Source of the DNA: Mesorhizobium_B sp035998495
GTDB lineage: Bacteria; Pseudomonadota; Alphaproteobacteria; Rhizobiales; Rhizobiaceae
NCBI GenBank assembly: GCA_035998495.1
Contig: DASYHP010000005.1
Location: 19,938-83,937 of the forward strand
Direction: 5' to 3'
Length of the DNA: 64,000 nt
In this document: positions 8,239-16,441 of the stretch, one piece after another
Numbering within the stretch: position 1 is the stretch's first letter
Layout: each line of letters opens with the position of its first letter
Program-made: the position numbers and the translations under genes
The notes under the pieces: model-generated
The model's database searches: none
The model's input: only the letters and a program-made list of their open reading frames with translations
Told to the model about the DNA's origin: nothing

Positions 8239-8746
8239 GGCGAAAAGCCTGACCTTCATCCTCGGCGGGGCGCGTTCGGGCAAGAGCGCCCATGCCGAGA
8301 GGCTGGTCACGGCTCTTCCGCCACCTTGGACCTATGTGGCCACGGCCGAAAGCTTCGACGCCGAGATGGACGAGCGCATCCGGCTCCACCGCGCGCGGCG
8401 CGACGGGCGCTGGGAAACGGTGGACGCGCCCCTGAACCTGGTCGAGGCGGTCGCAGCCGTGCCGGACGGCCGGCCGCTCCTGATCGATTGCCTGACGCTT
8501 TGGCTCTCCAACCATCTCCTGGCGGAGCACGACCTGGACGCCGAGTGCGGGCGGCTTGCGGCTGTGCTCGCCCAACCGCGCGGGCCGTGGTTCGCCGTCT
8601 CGAACGAAGTGGGTCTGGGCATCGTGCCGGACAATGCACTGGCGCGGAAATTCCGCGATGCCGCCGGGCGGCTGAACCAACAGGTCGCGGCCGTGGCCGG
8701 CACGGTGCTGTTCACCGTTGCGGGCATTCCGATGAAGGTGAAGTAG
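8231..8746 (+). CDS. cobP: Adenosylcobinamide kinase/guanylyltransferase CobU (CobP)
   Basis: This bifunctional enzyme phosphorylates adenosylcobinamide and then transfers GMP to give adenosylcobinamide-GDP in nucleotide-loop assembly. The P-loop GGARSGKS lies at about residues 9-16 and the family motifs TAESFDAEMDERI, LLIDCLTLWLSN and VSNEVGLGIVP follow. The start is uncertain: a TTG at 8231 has AGGAAC just upstream and lies inside the last codons of cbtA, and another TTG at 8213 would add six residues. The TAG stop directly abuts the cobO GTG. Total length of about 171 residues is normal. Confidence 0.92.
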   Translation: MGEAKSLTFILGGARSGKSAHAERLVTALPPPWTYVATAESFDAEMDERIRLHRARRDGRWETVDAPLNLVEAVAAVPDGRPLLIDCLTLWLSNHLLAEHDLDAECGRLAAVLAQPRGPWFAVSNEVGLGIVPDNALARKFRDAAGRLNQQVAAVAGTVLFTVAGIPMKVK

Positions 8747-9361
8747 GTGGTTGAGATCACGGAGGAGGACGCCGCGCGGCATCGGGCCAAGATGCAGAAG
8801 CGCAAGGCCGTGCAGGACGCCGAGGTGGCGGAGAAGACGGCCGAGAAGGGGCTTCTGATCGTCCATACCGGTCCGGGCAAGGGCAAGACCACGGCGGCCT
8901 TCGGGCTGGCGCTGCGCATGTTGGGCTATGGCAAGCGCGTGGGCGTGGTGCAGTTCGTGAAGGGCGCCTGGCACTCGGGCGAGAAGGACGCCTTCGCCCG
9001 CTTCGGCGACCAGGTGCGCTGGCACACCATGGGCGAGGGTTTTACGTGGGAAACCCAGGATCTGGCGCGCGACGTCGCCGCGGCCCGCGCCGCCTGGGCG
9101 AAAGCGCGAGAGCTGATGGCGGATGAGAGCATCGCGCTTGTCGTGCTCGACGAGATCAACATCGCGCTGCGCTACGACTATCTGCCGCTCGACGAGGTGG
9201 TGGCGGCGCTCAAGGCGCGACGGCCGGCGCTGCATGTGGTCGCCACGGGCCGCAACGCCAAGCCTGATCTGGTCGAGGCGGCCGACCTCGTCACCGAGTT
9301 CTCGGCGGTGAAGCACCATTTCTCAGCCGGCGTGAAGGCGCAACAGGGCATCGAGTTCTGA
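8747..9361 (+). CDS. cobO: Cob(I)yrinic acid a,c-diamide adenosyltransferase CobO
   Basis: CobO (BtuR/CobA family) adds the 5'-deoxyadenosyl ligand to cobalt using ATP. The 204-residue protein has a short basic N-terminal extension, the ATP-binding loop HTGPGKGKTTAAFG near residue 40, VQFVKGAW, and the VLDEINIALRYDYL motif. It starts at a GTG immediately after the cobU stop, and its TGA overlaps the cobQ ATG (TGATG), so the operon is tightly coupled. Confidence 0.96.
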   Translation: MVEITEEDAARHRAKMQKRKAVQDAEVAEKTAEKGLLIVHTGPGKGKTTAAFGLALRMLGYGKRVGVVQFVKGAWHSGEKDAFARFGDQVRWHTMGEGFTWETQDLARDVAAARAAWAKARELMADESIALVVLDEINIALRYDYLPLDEVVAALKARRPALHVVATGRNAKPDLVEAADLVTEFSAVKHHFSAGVKAQQGIEF

Positions 9362-10821
9362 TGCCCGCCCGCGCGCTCATGTTCCAGGGCACCGGCTCGG
9401 ATGTCGGCAAGTCGCTGGTCGTGGCGGGGCTCGCGCGGGCGTTGACCTTGCGCGGCATGAGGGTGCGGCCCTTCAAGCCGCAGAACATGTCGAACAACGC
9501 CGCCGTGACCGCCGACGGCGGCGAGATCGGCCGCGCCCAGGCGTTGCAGGCGCGGGCGGCCAAAGCGCCGTTGAGCGTTCATATGAACCCCGTGCTCCTG
9601 AAGCCGCAGGGAGAGACGGGCGCGCAGATCGTAGTTCAGGGCAAGGTTTGGGGGCAGGCGCGGGCGGCGGAATATCAGAAGATCAAGCCGAAACTCATGC
9701 CCGCCGTGCTGGAAAGTTTTTGGCGACTCGAGACGGAATGTGACGTCGTTTTGGTGGAGGGGGCGGGCAGCGCGTCGGAGGTGAACCTGCGGACGGGTGA
9801 CATCGCCAACATGGGCTTTTCGCAAGCCGCGAACGTGCCGGTGGTCCTGATCGGCGACATCGACCGGGGCGGGGTGATCGCGAGTCTGGTGGGCACCAGG
9901 CATGTGGTGGCGCCCGAGGACGCGGCGCGGATTTGCGGCTTCATCGTCAACCGCTTTCGCGGCGACTCGGCGCTGTTCGCGGATGGGATGCGGTTGATCG
10001 TGGAGCGGACGGGCTGGCGAAGCTTCGGCCTCCTGCCGCATTTCCCCGACGCGCGAAAGCTGCCGGCCGAAGACGCTCTCGGCCTTTCCCGTGCGCGAGC
10101 GGCGGGGAGCGGGGGCAAGGTGAAGGTCGCCGTGCCGATCCTGCCGCACATCTCCAACTTCGATGATCTCGACCCGCTCGAAGCCGAACCGGGTGTTTCG
10201 CTGCAACGGGTCTGGCCGGGCGAGGCCTTGCCGGGCGATGCGGACCTCGTGCTCCTGGTGGGCTCCAAGGCGACGGTGGCCGACTTGCGCGCGCTCAAGG
10301 CGGCAGGGTTCGACACGGACATCCGCGCGCATCACAGGCGCGGCGGGCATGTGCTGGGCCTGTGCGGCGGCTTCCAGATGCTGGGTAAACGGGTGGACGA
10401 TCCCGATGGGATCGAAGGGTTTTCAGGAAGCGAGGAGGGGCTGGGGCTGCTCGATGTGTCCACAAGGCTGACGCGCGAAAAGGCGTTGCGCGAGGTGAGG
10501 GGCGAGACGGCGGACGGCGTTTCGTTCCAGGGCTATGAGATGCATATGGGCGAAACCTTTGGGCCGGACTGCGCACGGCCTTTTTCCTTGTTCGAGGGCT
10601 CGCGGCCGGACGGAGCGGTGTCGCCCAACGGCCGCGTGGCCGGCACCTATGCGCATGGGCTTTTCGCGCATGACGGCCAGCGCGCGGCGTGGCTGAAGCG
10701 GCTGGGCGGGGAAGCGTCAGGCCTCGACTATGAGGCGGGCGTGGAGGCGGCGCTGGATGGGCTCGCCGCCCACATGGAAGCACATCTCGACATCGACGGG
10801 CTCCTCAGCCATGCGCGATGA
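9361..10821 (+). CDS. cobQ: Cobyric acid synthase CobQ
   Basis: CobQ amidates the b, d, e and g carboxylates of adenosyl-cobyrinate a,c-diamide using glutamine. The 486-residue protein has the N-terminal dethiobiotin-synthetase-like ATPase (FQGTGSDVGKSLV, then KPQNMSNNA). The C-terminal class I glutamine-amidotransferase domain has its nucleophile Cys in GLCGGFQMLGK and the catalytic His near the C-terminus (GTYAHGLFAHDG). The start overlaps cobO. The 3' end overlaps the convergent cobD 3' end by 17 bases, so the two transcripts run into each other. Confidence 0.96.
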   Translation: MPARALMFQGTGSDVGKSLVVAGLARALTLRGMRVRPFKPQNMSNNAAVTADGGEIGRAQALQARAAKAPLSVHMNPVLLKPQGETGAQIVVQGKVWGQARAAEYQKIKPKLMPAVLESFWRLETECDVVLVEGAGSASEVNLRTGDIANMGFSQAANVPVVLIGDIDRGGVIASLVGTRHVVAPEDAARICGFIVNRFRGDSALFADGMRLIVERTGWRSFGLLPHFPDARKLPAEDALGLSRARAAGSGGKVKVAVPILPHISNFDDLDPLEAEPGVSLQRVWPGEALPGDADLVLLVGSKATVADLRALKAAGFDTDIRAHHRRGGHVLGLCGGFQMLGKRVDDPDGIEGFSGSEEGLGLLDVSTRLTREKALREVRGETADGVSFQGYEMHMGETFGPDCARPFSLFEGSRPDGAVSPNGRVAGTYAHGLFAHDGQRAAWLKRLGGEASGLDYEAGVEAALDGLAAHMEAHLDIDGLLSHAR

Positions 10822-11779
10822 GCCAGGCCGCGGCAGGCAGAAGCGCGAGCGCGATCAGGAGCGCGTCGGCGGTCCGATAAAGGCGCAGCGCCCGGCGGAT
10901 GTCCTGGGCGGCGGCCTCGCGCCGCCCGCCTTCACCCATGAAGGCGTCGTGGGCGAGCACCCCGCCGTAGAAGCGCGGGCCGTTGAGCGCCAGGCCGAGC
11001 GCGCCGGCCATGGCCGCTTCGGGCCAGCCGGCATTCGGCGAGCGGTGTTTTGGGGCGTCGCGCCAAACGGCTTTCCAGGCGGCGCGGGGCGAGGCGACGG
11101 GTACCAAGAAGGCCGCCAGGATGAGCAGAAGTGCGGTGAGCCGCGAGGCGGGGAGGTTCACGAGATCGTCGAAGCGGGCGGAGGCCCAGCCGAATTGCTC
11201 ATGGCGCGCGGTGCGGTGGCCGATCATGCTGTCGGCGGTGTTGACGGCCTTGTAGGCGGCCGCCCCCGGCAGTCCGAGGAGCGCCAGCCAGAAGGCGGGC
11301 GCGACCACGCCGTCCGAAAAATTCTCGGCCAAGCTTTCGATGGCGGCGCGGGCGACGCCCGCCTCGTCCAGTTTTTCGGGATCGCGACCGACGATCATGG
11401 AAACCGCCTTGCGGCCGGCGGGGAGGCCGCCCCCCTCCAAGACATCCGCCACGGCGCGGACATGGATCTGGAGGCTTTTCTGGGCAAGCAGGCTGCTGGC
11501 GGGCACGGCCAGGAGAAGCAGGCCCCAAGGCGAGCCGAGGAGAAGGGACTGCAAGGCCCAGGCGGACAGGAGGGCGGCGAGCAGGAGCACGAGCAGCGCG
11601 GCCACGCCGGCCCGACGGCGGGTCTTCGGCGGGTCTGCGTCTCGGTTCCAGCGGCGATCGAGCCATGCGATCAGCCGGCCGATCCAAGTCACGGGATGGC
11701 CGATGAGGCGGAAGAGCCCGTCGGGATAGCCGCAGAAACGTTCGAAAAGGAGCGCGAGCCCAGCGAGGGTGAGAAACAT
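10805..11779 (-). CDS. cobD: Adenosylcobinamide-phosphate synthase CobD (CbiB)
   Basis: CobD/CbiB is the integral membrane enzyme that attaches aminopropanol phosphate to adenosylcobyric acid. The product of about 324 residues begins MFLTLAGLALLFERFCGYPD and contains the family motifs HPVTWIGRLI, ESLAENFSDGVVAPAFW, NTADSMIGHR and SPNAGWPEAAMAGAL, with several transmembrane stretches. A longer frame reaches 11839, but the ATG at 11779 gives the usual N-terminus. That ATG lies in a CATG whose other strand provides the cobC ATG. The gene runs against cobQ. Confidence 0.93.
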   Translation of the reverse strand: MFLTLAGLALLFERFCGYPDGLFRLIGHPVTWIGRLIAWLDRRWNRDADPPKTRRRAGVAALLVLLLAALLSAWALQSLLLGSPWGLLLLAVPASSLLAQKSLQIHVRAVADVLEGGGLPAGRKAVSMIVGRDPEKLDEAGVARAAIESLAENFSDGVVAPAFWLALLGLPGAAAYKAVNTADSMIGHRTARHEQFGWASARFDDLVNLPASRLTALLLILAAFLVPVASPRAAWKAVWRDAPKHRSPNAGWPEAAMAGALGLALNGPRFYGGVLAHDAFMGEGGRREAAAQDIRRALRLYRTADALLIALALLPAAAWLIAHG

Positions 11780-12818
11780 GCGGCCTGAGGGAGAGAGCGG
11801 GACGGCTGATGTGCGCGACCACGGCGGCAGCCTTCTCAAGGCTCAGGCGCTGTTTCCCCATGCGCCAAAACCGTGGATCGACCTTTCGACCGGGATCAAC
11901 CCGCACTCCTATCCGCTCCCAACGATTCCCGCCACCGCCTGGACGCGGCTGCCCGAGCCGGGCGACCTGCGACGGCTGGCTGAGGCGGCAGCCTTGGCTT
12001 ACGGCGCGCCGAGCGCCGAGAACGTGATCTGCGCGCCCGGCACGCAGATCCTTCTGCCGCTTGTGACGGGGCTCGCGCCGCCGGGCGTGGCGCGGGTCTT
12101 GTCGCCCACCTATGCCGAGCACGCGCGGGCGGCGCGGCTTGCCGGGCACGGTGTCGAGGAGGTGGAGGATTTCGAGGCGCTGGCCGGGGCGAACCTCGCG
12201 GTGATCGTGCATCCCAACAACCCGGACGGCCGGTTGTTTTCCGCCGGGCGGCTGCTGGCGCTGGCAGCCGAGTTGCGGAGGTGCGGCGGTCTGCTCGTGG
12301 TGGACGAAGCCTTCATGGACGTGGCCCCGGCCGAGCACAGCGTGGTGGAAGCCGTAGAGGAAGCCGGCAACCTGATCGTGCTGCGCTCGTTCGGAAAGTT
12401 CTTCGGGCCCGCCGGGGTGCGGCTCGGCTTCGCTCTCGCCTCGAAGCCGCTGACGCGGCGCATCGAGGCGCAGCTCGGGCCTTGGGCCGTTTCTGGCCCA
12501 GCGCTGGTCGTGGGCGAGGCCGCATTGCGCGACGAGACTTGGCAGAGGGCGATGCTTACGAGGTTGAAAGCTGAGGCCGCGGCGCTCGACCGCATGCTCG
12601 AGGCACACGGGCTGGCGTCCGCCGGCGGCACGAGCCTGTTCCGATTCGTCCGGACGCCTAAGGCGCAAGCCGTGTTCGAGGCTTGCGGCCGACATGGTCT
12701 CTACCTGAGGCGCTTCGACGCCATGCCGGACGCGCTGCGGATCGGCCTGCCGCCAGACGCCGAAGCCCTCGCGCGGCTCGACGTGGCGCTCGGCTCGATC
12801 GGGCGAGCCGCGGCGTGA
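11778..12818 (+). CDS. cobC: CobC, threonine-phosphate decarboxylase-like PLP enzyme
   Basis: CobC is a class I/II aminotransferase-fold enzyme associated with supply of (R)-1-amino-2-propanol phosphate for B12. The product of about 346 residues has DLSTGINPHSYPL at the N-terminus, IVHPNNPDGR, the aspartate of VVDEAFMDV and the PLP lysine in LRSFGKFFGPAGVRLGF. The ATG at 11778 is chosen; an ATG three codons upstream at 11769 would overlap the start of cobD. Its stop overlaps the following GTG (GTGA). Confidence 0.92.
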   Translation: MRPEGESGTADVRDHGGSLLKAQALFPHAPKPWIDLSTGINPHSYPLPTIPATAWTRLPEPGDLRRLAEAAALAYGAPSAENVICAPGTQILLPLVTGLAPPGVARVLSPTYAEHARAARLAGHGVEEVEDFEALAGANLAVIVHPNNPDGRLFSAGRLLALAAELRRCGGLLVVDEAFMDVAPAEHSVVEAVEEAGNLIVLRSFGKFFGPAGVRLGFALASKPLTRRIEAQLGPWAVSGPALVVGEAALRDETWQRAMLTRLKAEAAALDRMLEAHGLASAGGTSLFRFVRTPKAQAVFEACGRHGLYLRRFDAMPDALRIGLPPDAEALARLDVALGSIGRAAA

Positions 12819-13321
12819 TCGTGGTGTGCCCGCGCTCGAAGCTCGAAGCCGCGCTCATCGAGCACCGGCCGGGCCGGATCGTCTCGCTGCTGTCGGCCGG
12901 TCACGAGCCGTTCCGGCCCGAAGGAATGGCGGAGACGCGGCAGCTCCATCTTTCCATGCACGACATCGCCGCCGACCGGCCCGGCCTGGTCTCGCCGGCA
13001 TTGGCGCATGTGGAGGCGCTGCTCGCCTTCGCCCGAAGCTGGGACGGCCAAGCGCCGCTGCTGATCCATTGCTATGCCGGCGTATCGCGCTCGCCGGCGG
13101 CGGCCTTCATCGTGGCCGCGGCGCTCAAGCCCGACCACGACGAGGCGGAGCTGGCCTCGGCGCTGCGGGCGCTGTCGCCCTCCGCCACGCCCAACCCTTA
13201 TCTCGTGCGCCTCGCCGACGCGGCGCTGGGCCGTGATGGCCGCATGGTGCGCGCGATCGAGCGGATCGGGCGCGGGCGTGATTGCTTCGAGGGGGAGGTG
13301 TTCGGGTGGGCGTTGGGGTGA
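12815..13321 (+). CDS. Tyrosine/dual-specificity phosphatase-like protein in the B12 locus
   Basis: This 168-residue protein starts at a GTG overlapping the cobC stop (GTGA). The signature HCYAGVSRS at about residues 85-93 is a complete protein-tyrosine-phosphatase loop (HCX5RS with Cys86 and Arg92). Asp50 in SMHDIAAD is a candidate general acid. It is a small single-domain CX5R phosphatase. Coupling to cobC raises the possibility that it dephosphorylates a B12-pathway intermediate such as a cobalamin or alpha-ribazole phosphate, but no such activity can be read from the sequence. It ends 7 bases before the convergent cysA stop. Confidence 0.8.
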   Translation: MIVVCPRSKLEAALIEHRPGRIVSLLSAGHEPFRPEGMAETRQLHLSMHDIAADRPGLVSPALAHVEALLAFARSWDGQAPLLIHCYAGVSRSPAAAFIVAAALKPDHDEAELASALRALSPSATPNPYLVRLADAALGRDGRMVRAIERIGRGRDCFEGEVFGWALG

Positions 13322-13328
13322 GGCGCAA

Positions 13329-14351
13329 TCAGGCCGCCGGGAAAACCTGCGCGCGGACCACGGACACATAGCCGCGGTCGCCCACCGCCCCCTGCCAGTC
13401 GGGCGGAGTGTCGATCTCCAGGACTTCCCCGCTCTCGCTCGCGGCGATCAGGCGGCGGCCGCCGGGGCGATCGAGGATGCGGGCGATGCGCGCCGGCACG
13501 CCGGGCGCCTGCCCGCGCCATTCGAGGTCGCCGGGGCGGGCGAGCAGTTCGGACGGGCCATCGGGCGCCTGTGGCGCGGGAACGGTGTAGCCGGCCAACT
13601 GCGCCGCGCCGTTGCGCACAACGGCCGGGAGACGGTTGGTGTCGCCCAAGAACGTCATCACGAAGCGGGAGTTCGGGTGCCGGCTGACCTCCTCGGGCGT
13701 TCCGGTCTGCACGATCCGGCCCTCGTTGAGGATGACCACGCGGTCGGCGAGATCGAGCGCCTCCTCCTGGTCGTGGGTGACGAACAAAGTGGTGATGCCG
13801 AGCTCGTCGTGGATCTCGCGCAGCCAGCGGCGGAGATCGCGGCGCACATTGGCGTCGAGCGCCCCGAAGGGCTCGTCGAGCAGCAGCACCTGCGGATCGA
13901 CCGCGAGCGCGCGGGCGAGCGCCACGCGCTGGCGCTGACCGCCGGAAATCTGGCCGGGAAAGCGACCGCCCAGGCCATCGAGCCGCATCAGGCGCAGGAG
14001 CTCGTTCACACGCCGGTCGAGTTCCGGCTTGGGCCGCTTGCGCTTGGAGACCTTGATGCCGAAGCCGATGTTCTCGGCCACCGTCATGTGGGGGAAGAGC
14101 GCATAGTTCTGGAACACGAAGCCGACGCCGCGCCGGGCCACGGGGATCAGCGTCGCGTCGGTCTGATCGAAGAAAATCCTGCCGCCGTCGGCATATTCGA
14201 GGCCGGCGATCATGCGCAGGATCGTCGTCTTGCCCGAGCCCGACGGCCCGAGCAGCGCCACCAGCTCGCCGCTCGCGATCTCGAGCGACACGCCGCGCAC
14301 GGCGCGAAAGGTGTCGAAGGTCTTCACCACATCGTCGAGGCGGATCTTCAC
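13329..14351 (-). CDS. cysA: Sulfate/thiosulfate import ATP-binding protein CysA
   Basis: CysA is the ABC ATPase that drives periplasmic-binding-protein-dependent sulfate and thiosulfate import. The 340-residue protein has Walker A GPSGSGKTT (about 35-43), signature SGGQRQRVALARAL, Walker B VLLLDEPFGALD, an H-loop VTHDQEEA, and a C-terminal TOBE-like regulatory region. The GTG start at 14351 overlaps the cysW TGA. A longer same-frame ORF reaching 15392 is an antisense or shadow extension and is rejected. It is the last gene of the sbp-cysT-cysW-cysA cluster. Confidence 0.95.
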   Translation of the reverse strand: MKIRLDDVVKTFDTFRAVRGVSLEIASGELVALLGPSGSGKTTILRMIAGLEYADGGRIFFDQTDATLIPVARRGVGFVFQNYALFPHMTVAENIGFGIKVSKRKRPKPELDRRVNELLRLMRLDGLGGRFPGQISGGQRQRVALARALAVDPQVLLLDEPFGALDANVRRDLRRWLREIHDELGITTLFVTHDQEEALDLADRVVILNEGRIVQTGTPEEVSRHPNSRFVMTFLGDTNRLPAVVRNGAAQLAGYTVPAPQAPDGPSELLARPGDLEWRGQAPGVPARIARILDRPGGRRLIAASESGEVLEIDTPPDWQGAVGDRGYVSVVRAQVFPAA

Positions 14352-15256
14352 GGCTTCATCTCCGCGGAGGCGGGCTTGAGGACGGGCGCGGGCGGGCCCG
14401 AAAGGTGACGACGGCGGGCCGCGCGGCCGGCGCCCTGGCGCTCCAAGGCGACCTTGGCGACCAGCGTGACCACGGCGAGGAGCGCCAGGATCGAGGCGGC
14501 CGCAAAGGAGCCGGCGGTCTGGTAGTCCTGGTAGAGCAGCTCGATATGCAGCGGCAGCGTGTTGGTCTGGCCGCGGATGTTGCCGGAAACCACCGAGACC
14601 GCGCCGAACTCGCCCATCACCCGCGCATTGCAGAGCACGACGCCGTAGAGCAGCGCCCAGCGCACATTGGGCAGCGTCACCGACCGGAAGGTGCGCCAGC
14701 CCGACGCGCCGAGCGAGGTCGCCGCCTCCTCCAGGTCGCGCCCCTGCGCCTGCATGAGCGGGATCAGCTCGCGGGCGACGAAGGGCGCGGTCACGAACAT
14801 GGACGCCATAACGATGCCGGGCAGGGCGAAGACGATCTTGAGCCCTGCGCTTTCGAGCCAAGGGCCGAACAGGCCCTGCAGGCCATAGACGAAGAGATAG
14901 GCGACGCCCGCCACGATGGGCGAGATGGAGAACGGGATCTCGATCAGCACCAGCAGGAAGCGGCGGCCCCGAAAATCGAACTTGGTGATGGCCCAGGCCG
15001 CGGCGATGCCGAACAGCGTGTTGAGCGGCACGGCGATCAGCGCCACCGTAACGGTGAGCAGGATGGCGTGTCTCGTGTCGGGGTCGGCGATGGTGCTGGC
15101 GTAGACGGACGCGCCGTCGCGAAACGCTTCCACGGCGATCACGGCGAGCGGCGCGACGATCACGAGCAGGGTGAGGACGAGCACGAAGCCGATCAGCGAC
15201 CATCTGACGATCGGGCTGTCGCCGACGCGCGGCGGGCGGGAGCGGTGAGAGGTCAT
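14348..15256 (-). CDS. cysW: Sulfate transport permease CysW
   Basis: This 302-residue inner-membrane permease pairs with CysT. About six transmembrane segments are visible, and the EAA loop that contacts CysA reads EEAATSLGASGWRTFRSVTLPN. The motif MGEFGAVSVVSGNIRGQTNTL is typical of CysW. The C-terminal tail is basic. Between it and cysT lies a 270-base spacer containing a palindromic repeat, so coupling to cysT is looser than elsewhere in the window. Confidence 0.94.
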   Translation of the reverse strand: MTSHRSRPPRVGDSPIVRWSLIGFVLVLTLLVIVAPLAVIAVEAFRDGASVYASTIADPDTRHAILLTVTVALIAVPLNTLFGIAAAWAITKFDFRGRRFLLVLIEIPFSISPIVAGVAYLFVYGLQGLFGPWLESAGLKIVFALPGIVMASMFVTAPFVARELIPLMQAQGRDLEEAATSLGASGWRTFRSVTLPNVRWALLYGVVLCNARVMGEFGAVSVVSGNIRGQTNTLPLHIELLYQDYQTAGSFAAASILALLAVVTLVAKVALERQGAGRAARRRHLSGPPAPVLKPASAEMKP

Positions 15257-15323
15257 GCGAGGCTCCCTCTCGTCGCGGAGCGGATCGCCGATTGCGTGCC
15301 TGCGAGGAATGGCGCGGGCCTTT

Positions 15324-15490
15324 CGACCCCCACTCCGGCCCTTCGGGCCACCTCTCCCCCGATCGACGGGGGAGAGGAAGCCCCGGTCGCAACCGTTGTG
15401 CTCGCTTTGGCGAAGCTTGCGCCGTTCCTCTCCCCCGTCGATCGGGGGAGAGGTGGCTCGGCGTGAAGCGCCGAGACGGAGTGGGGGTCG
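15324..15490. repeat. Large intergenic palindromic repeat between cysT and cysW
   Basis: The outer arms begin CGACCCCCACTCCG at 15324 and end with the inverse, CGGAGTGGGGGTCG, at 15490. Each arm contains an inner palindrome of the type CTCTCCCCCGATCGACGGGG, at about 15352-15373 and 15431-15454. The spacer is about 55 bases. The element can fold into one long cruciform or RNA stem. It matches the architecture of the repeat inside cobG. Both look like one family of rhizobial-type mobile palindromes. Because it lies inside the cys operon, it may also influence mRNA stability. Confidence 0.85.
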
Positions 15491-15526
15491 ATCAACGGAA
15501 CATCCGCAAGTCCTGCCCGCATCACG

Positions 15527-16354
15527 TCACCCCCTCGCCGTGTAGCGCAGGGCGCGGGTCTGCAGAGCGTTGGTGACGGCGAGCATCACGAAGGCGGCGA
15601 ACAGCATGACGGAGGCGATCGCGGCCGCGGCGCGGTAATTGTACTCCTCCAGCCGGATGAAGACGAGGAGCGCCGTGATCTCCGTCTCGAAGGGCTGGTT
15701 GCCGGCGATGAAGATGATGGCGCCGAACTCGCCGAGCGAGCGGGCGAAGGACAGCGACGCGCCGGCCAAAATCGCCGGCTTGAGGAGGGGCAGGATCACC
15801 TTCCGCGCGATCGTCAGGCCGCCTGCGCCGAGCGACTGGGCGGCCTCCTCGATCGAGGGGTCCACGTCCTCCAGCACAGGTTGCACGGTGCGGACGATGA
15901 AGGGCAGGCTCGTGAAGGCCATAGCGACCGCGATGCCGAACCAGGAATAGGCGCCCTTGACGCCGATCGACGCCAAAGGCGCGCCGAGCCAGCCATTGGG
16001 GCCGAGCAGGGCGGCGAGCGAGATGCCGGCGACCGCCGTGGGCAGCGCGAAGGGCAGGTCCACGAGCGCGTCCACGAGCCGCCGGCCCGGAAAATCGTAG
16101 CGGACCAGAACCCAGGCCATGGCCAGGCCGAAGACGAGGTTGAAGAGCGTGGCGGCGGCGGCGGCGGAGACGGTCACGCGATAGCTCGCCACCGCGCGCT
16201 CGGAGGACACGATGCGCCAGTACTCCTCCGGGCCGACGCTCGCGGCCATCAGGATCAGCGCGCCCAGCGGCAAGAGCACGATCAGGGACATGTAGAGGAG
16301 CGTCACGCCCAGTGTGAGCGGCAGCCCCGGCAGGACGCGACGTTTCACGCGCAA
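15527..16354 (-). CDS. cysT: Sulfate transport permease CysT (CysU)
   Basis: This permease of about 275 residues is the first membrane subunit of the sulfate/thiosulfate importer. It has six predicted transmembrane helices and the cytoplasmic EAA motif EEAAQSLGAGGLTIARKVILP. The motifs DLPFALPTAVAGI and SLGEFGAIIFIAGN are diagnostic. The start is uncertain: a TTG at 16354 or a GTG at 16348 is possible, and the GTG gives MKRRVLPGLPLTLG with better spacing from GCGAGA. An mRNA hairpin separates it from the binding-protein gene upstream. Confidence 0.93.
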   Translation of the reverse strand: MRVKRRVLPGLPLTLGVTLLYMSLIVLLPLGALILMAASVGPEEYWRIVSSERAVASYRVTVSAAAAATLFNLVFGLAMAWVLVRYDFPGRRLVDALVDLPFALPTAVAGISLAALLGPNGWLGAPLASIGVKGAYSWFGIAVAMAFTSLPFIVRTVQPVLEDVDPSIEEAAQSLGAGGLTIARKVILPLLKPAILAGASLSFARSLGEFGAIIFIAGNQPFETEITALLVFIRLEEYNYRAAAAIASVMLFAAFVMLAVTNALQTRALRYTARG

Positions 16355-16375
16355 GTCTCGCGTTCAAGGACAAAC

Positions 16376-16402
16376 GGAGCGCGGGCTTTGAAACCGTGCT
16401 CC
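16376..16402 (-). terminator. Hairpin between sbp and cysT, possible attenuator
   Basis: GGAGCGCGG at 16376-16384 pairs with CCGTGCTCC at 16394-16402 with one mismatch. On the minus strand it is followed by GTTTGTCC, a weak U tract. Partial termination here would give more binding protein than permease, a common pattern in ABC operons. A plain stabilising stem is an alternative. Confidence 0.4.
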
Positions 16403-16441
16403 GCGAAAAGCAATGTAAAGCGGAGGGACGCGCCGGGAAGC

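Noticed and set aside
13329..15392. A 687-residue ORF suggesting cysA fused to an upstream protein
   Set aside because: The extra N-terminal part reads the cysW gene in another frame. The GTG at 14351 overlaps the cysW stop and gives a normal CysA.
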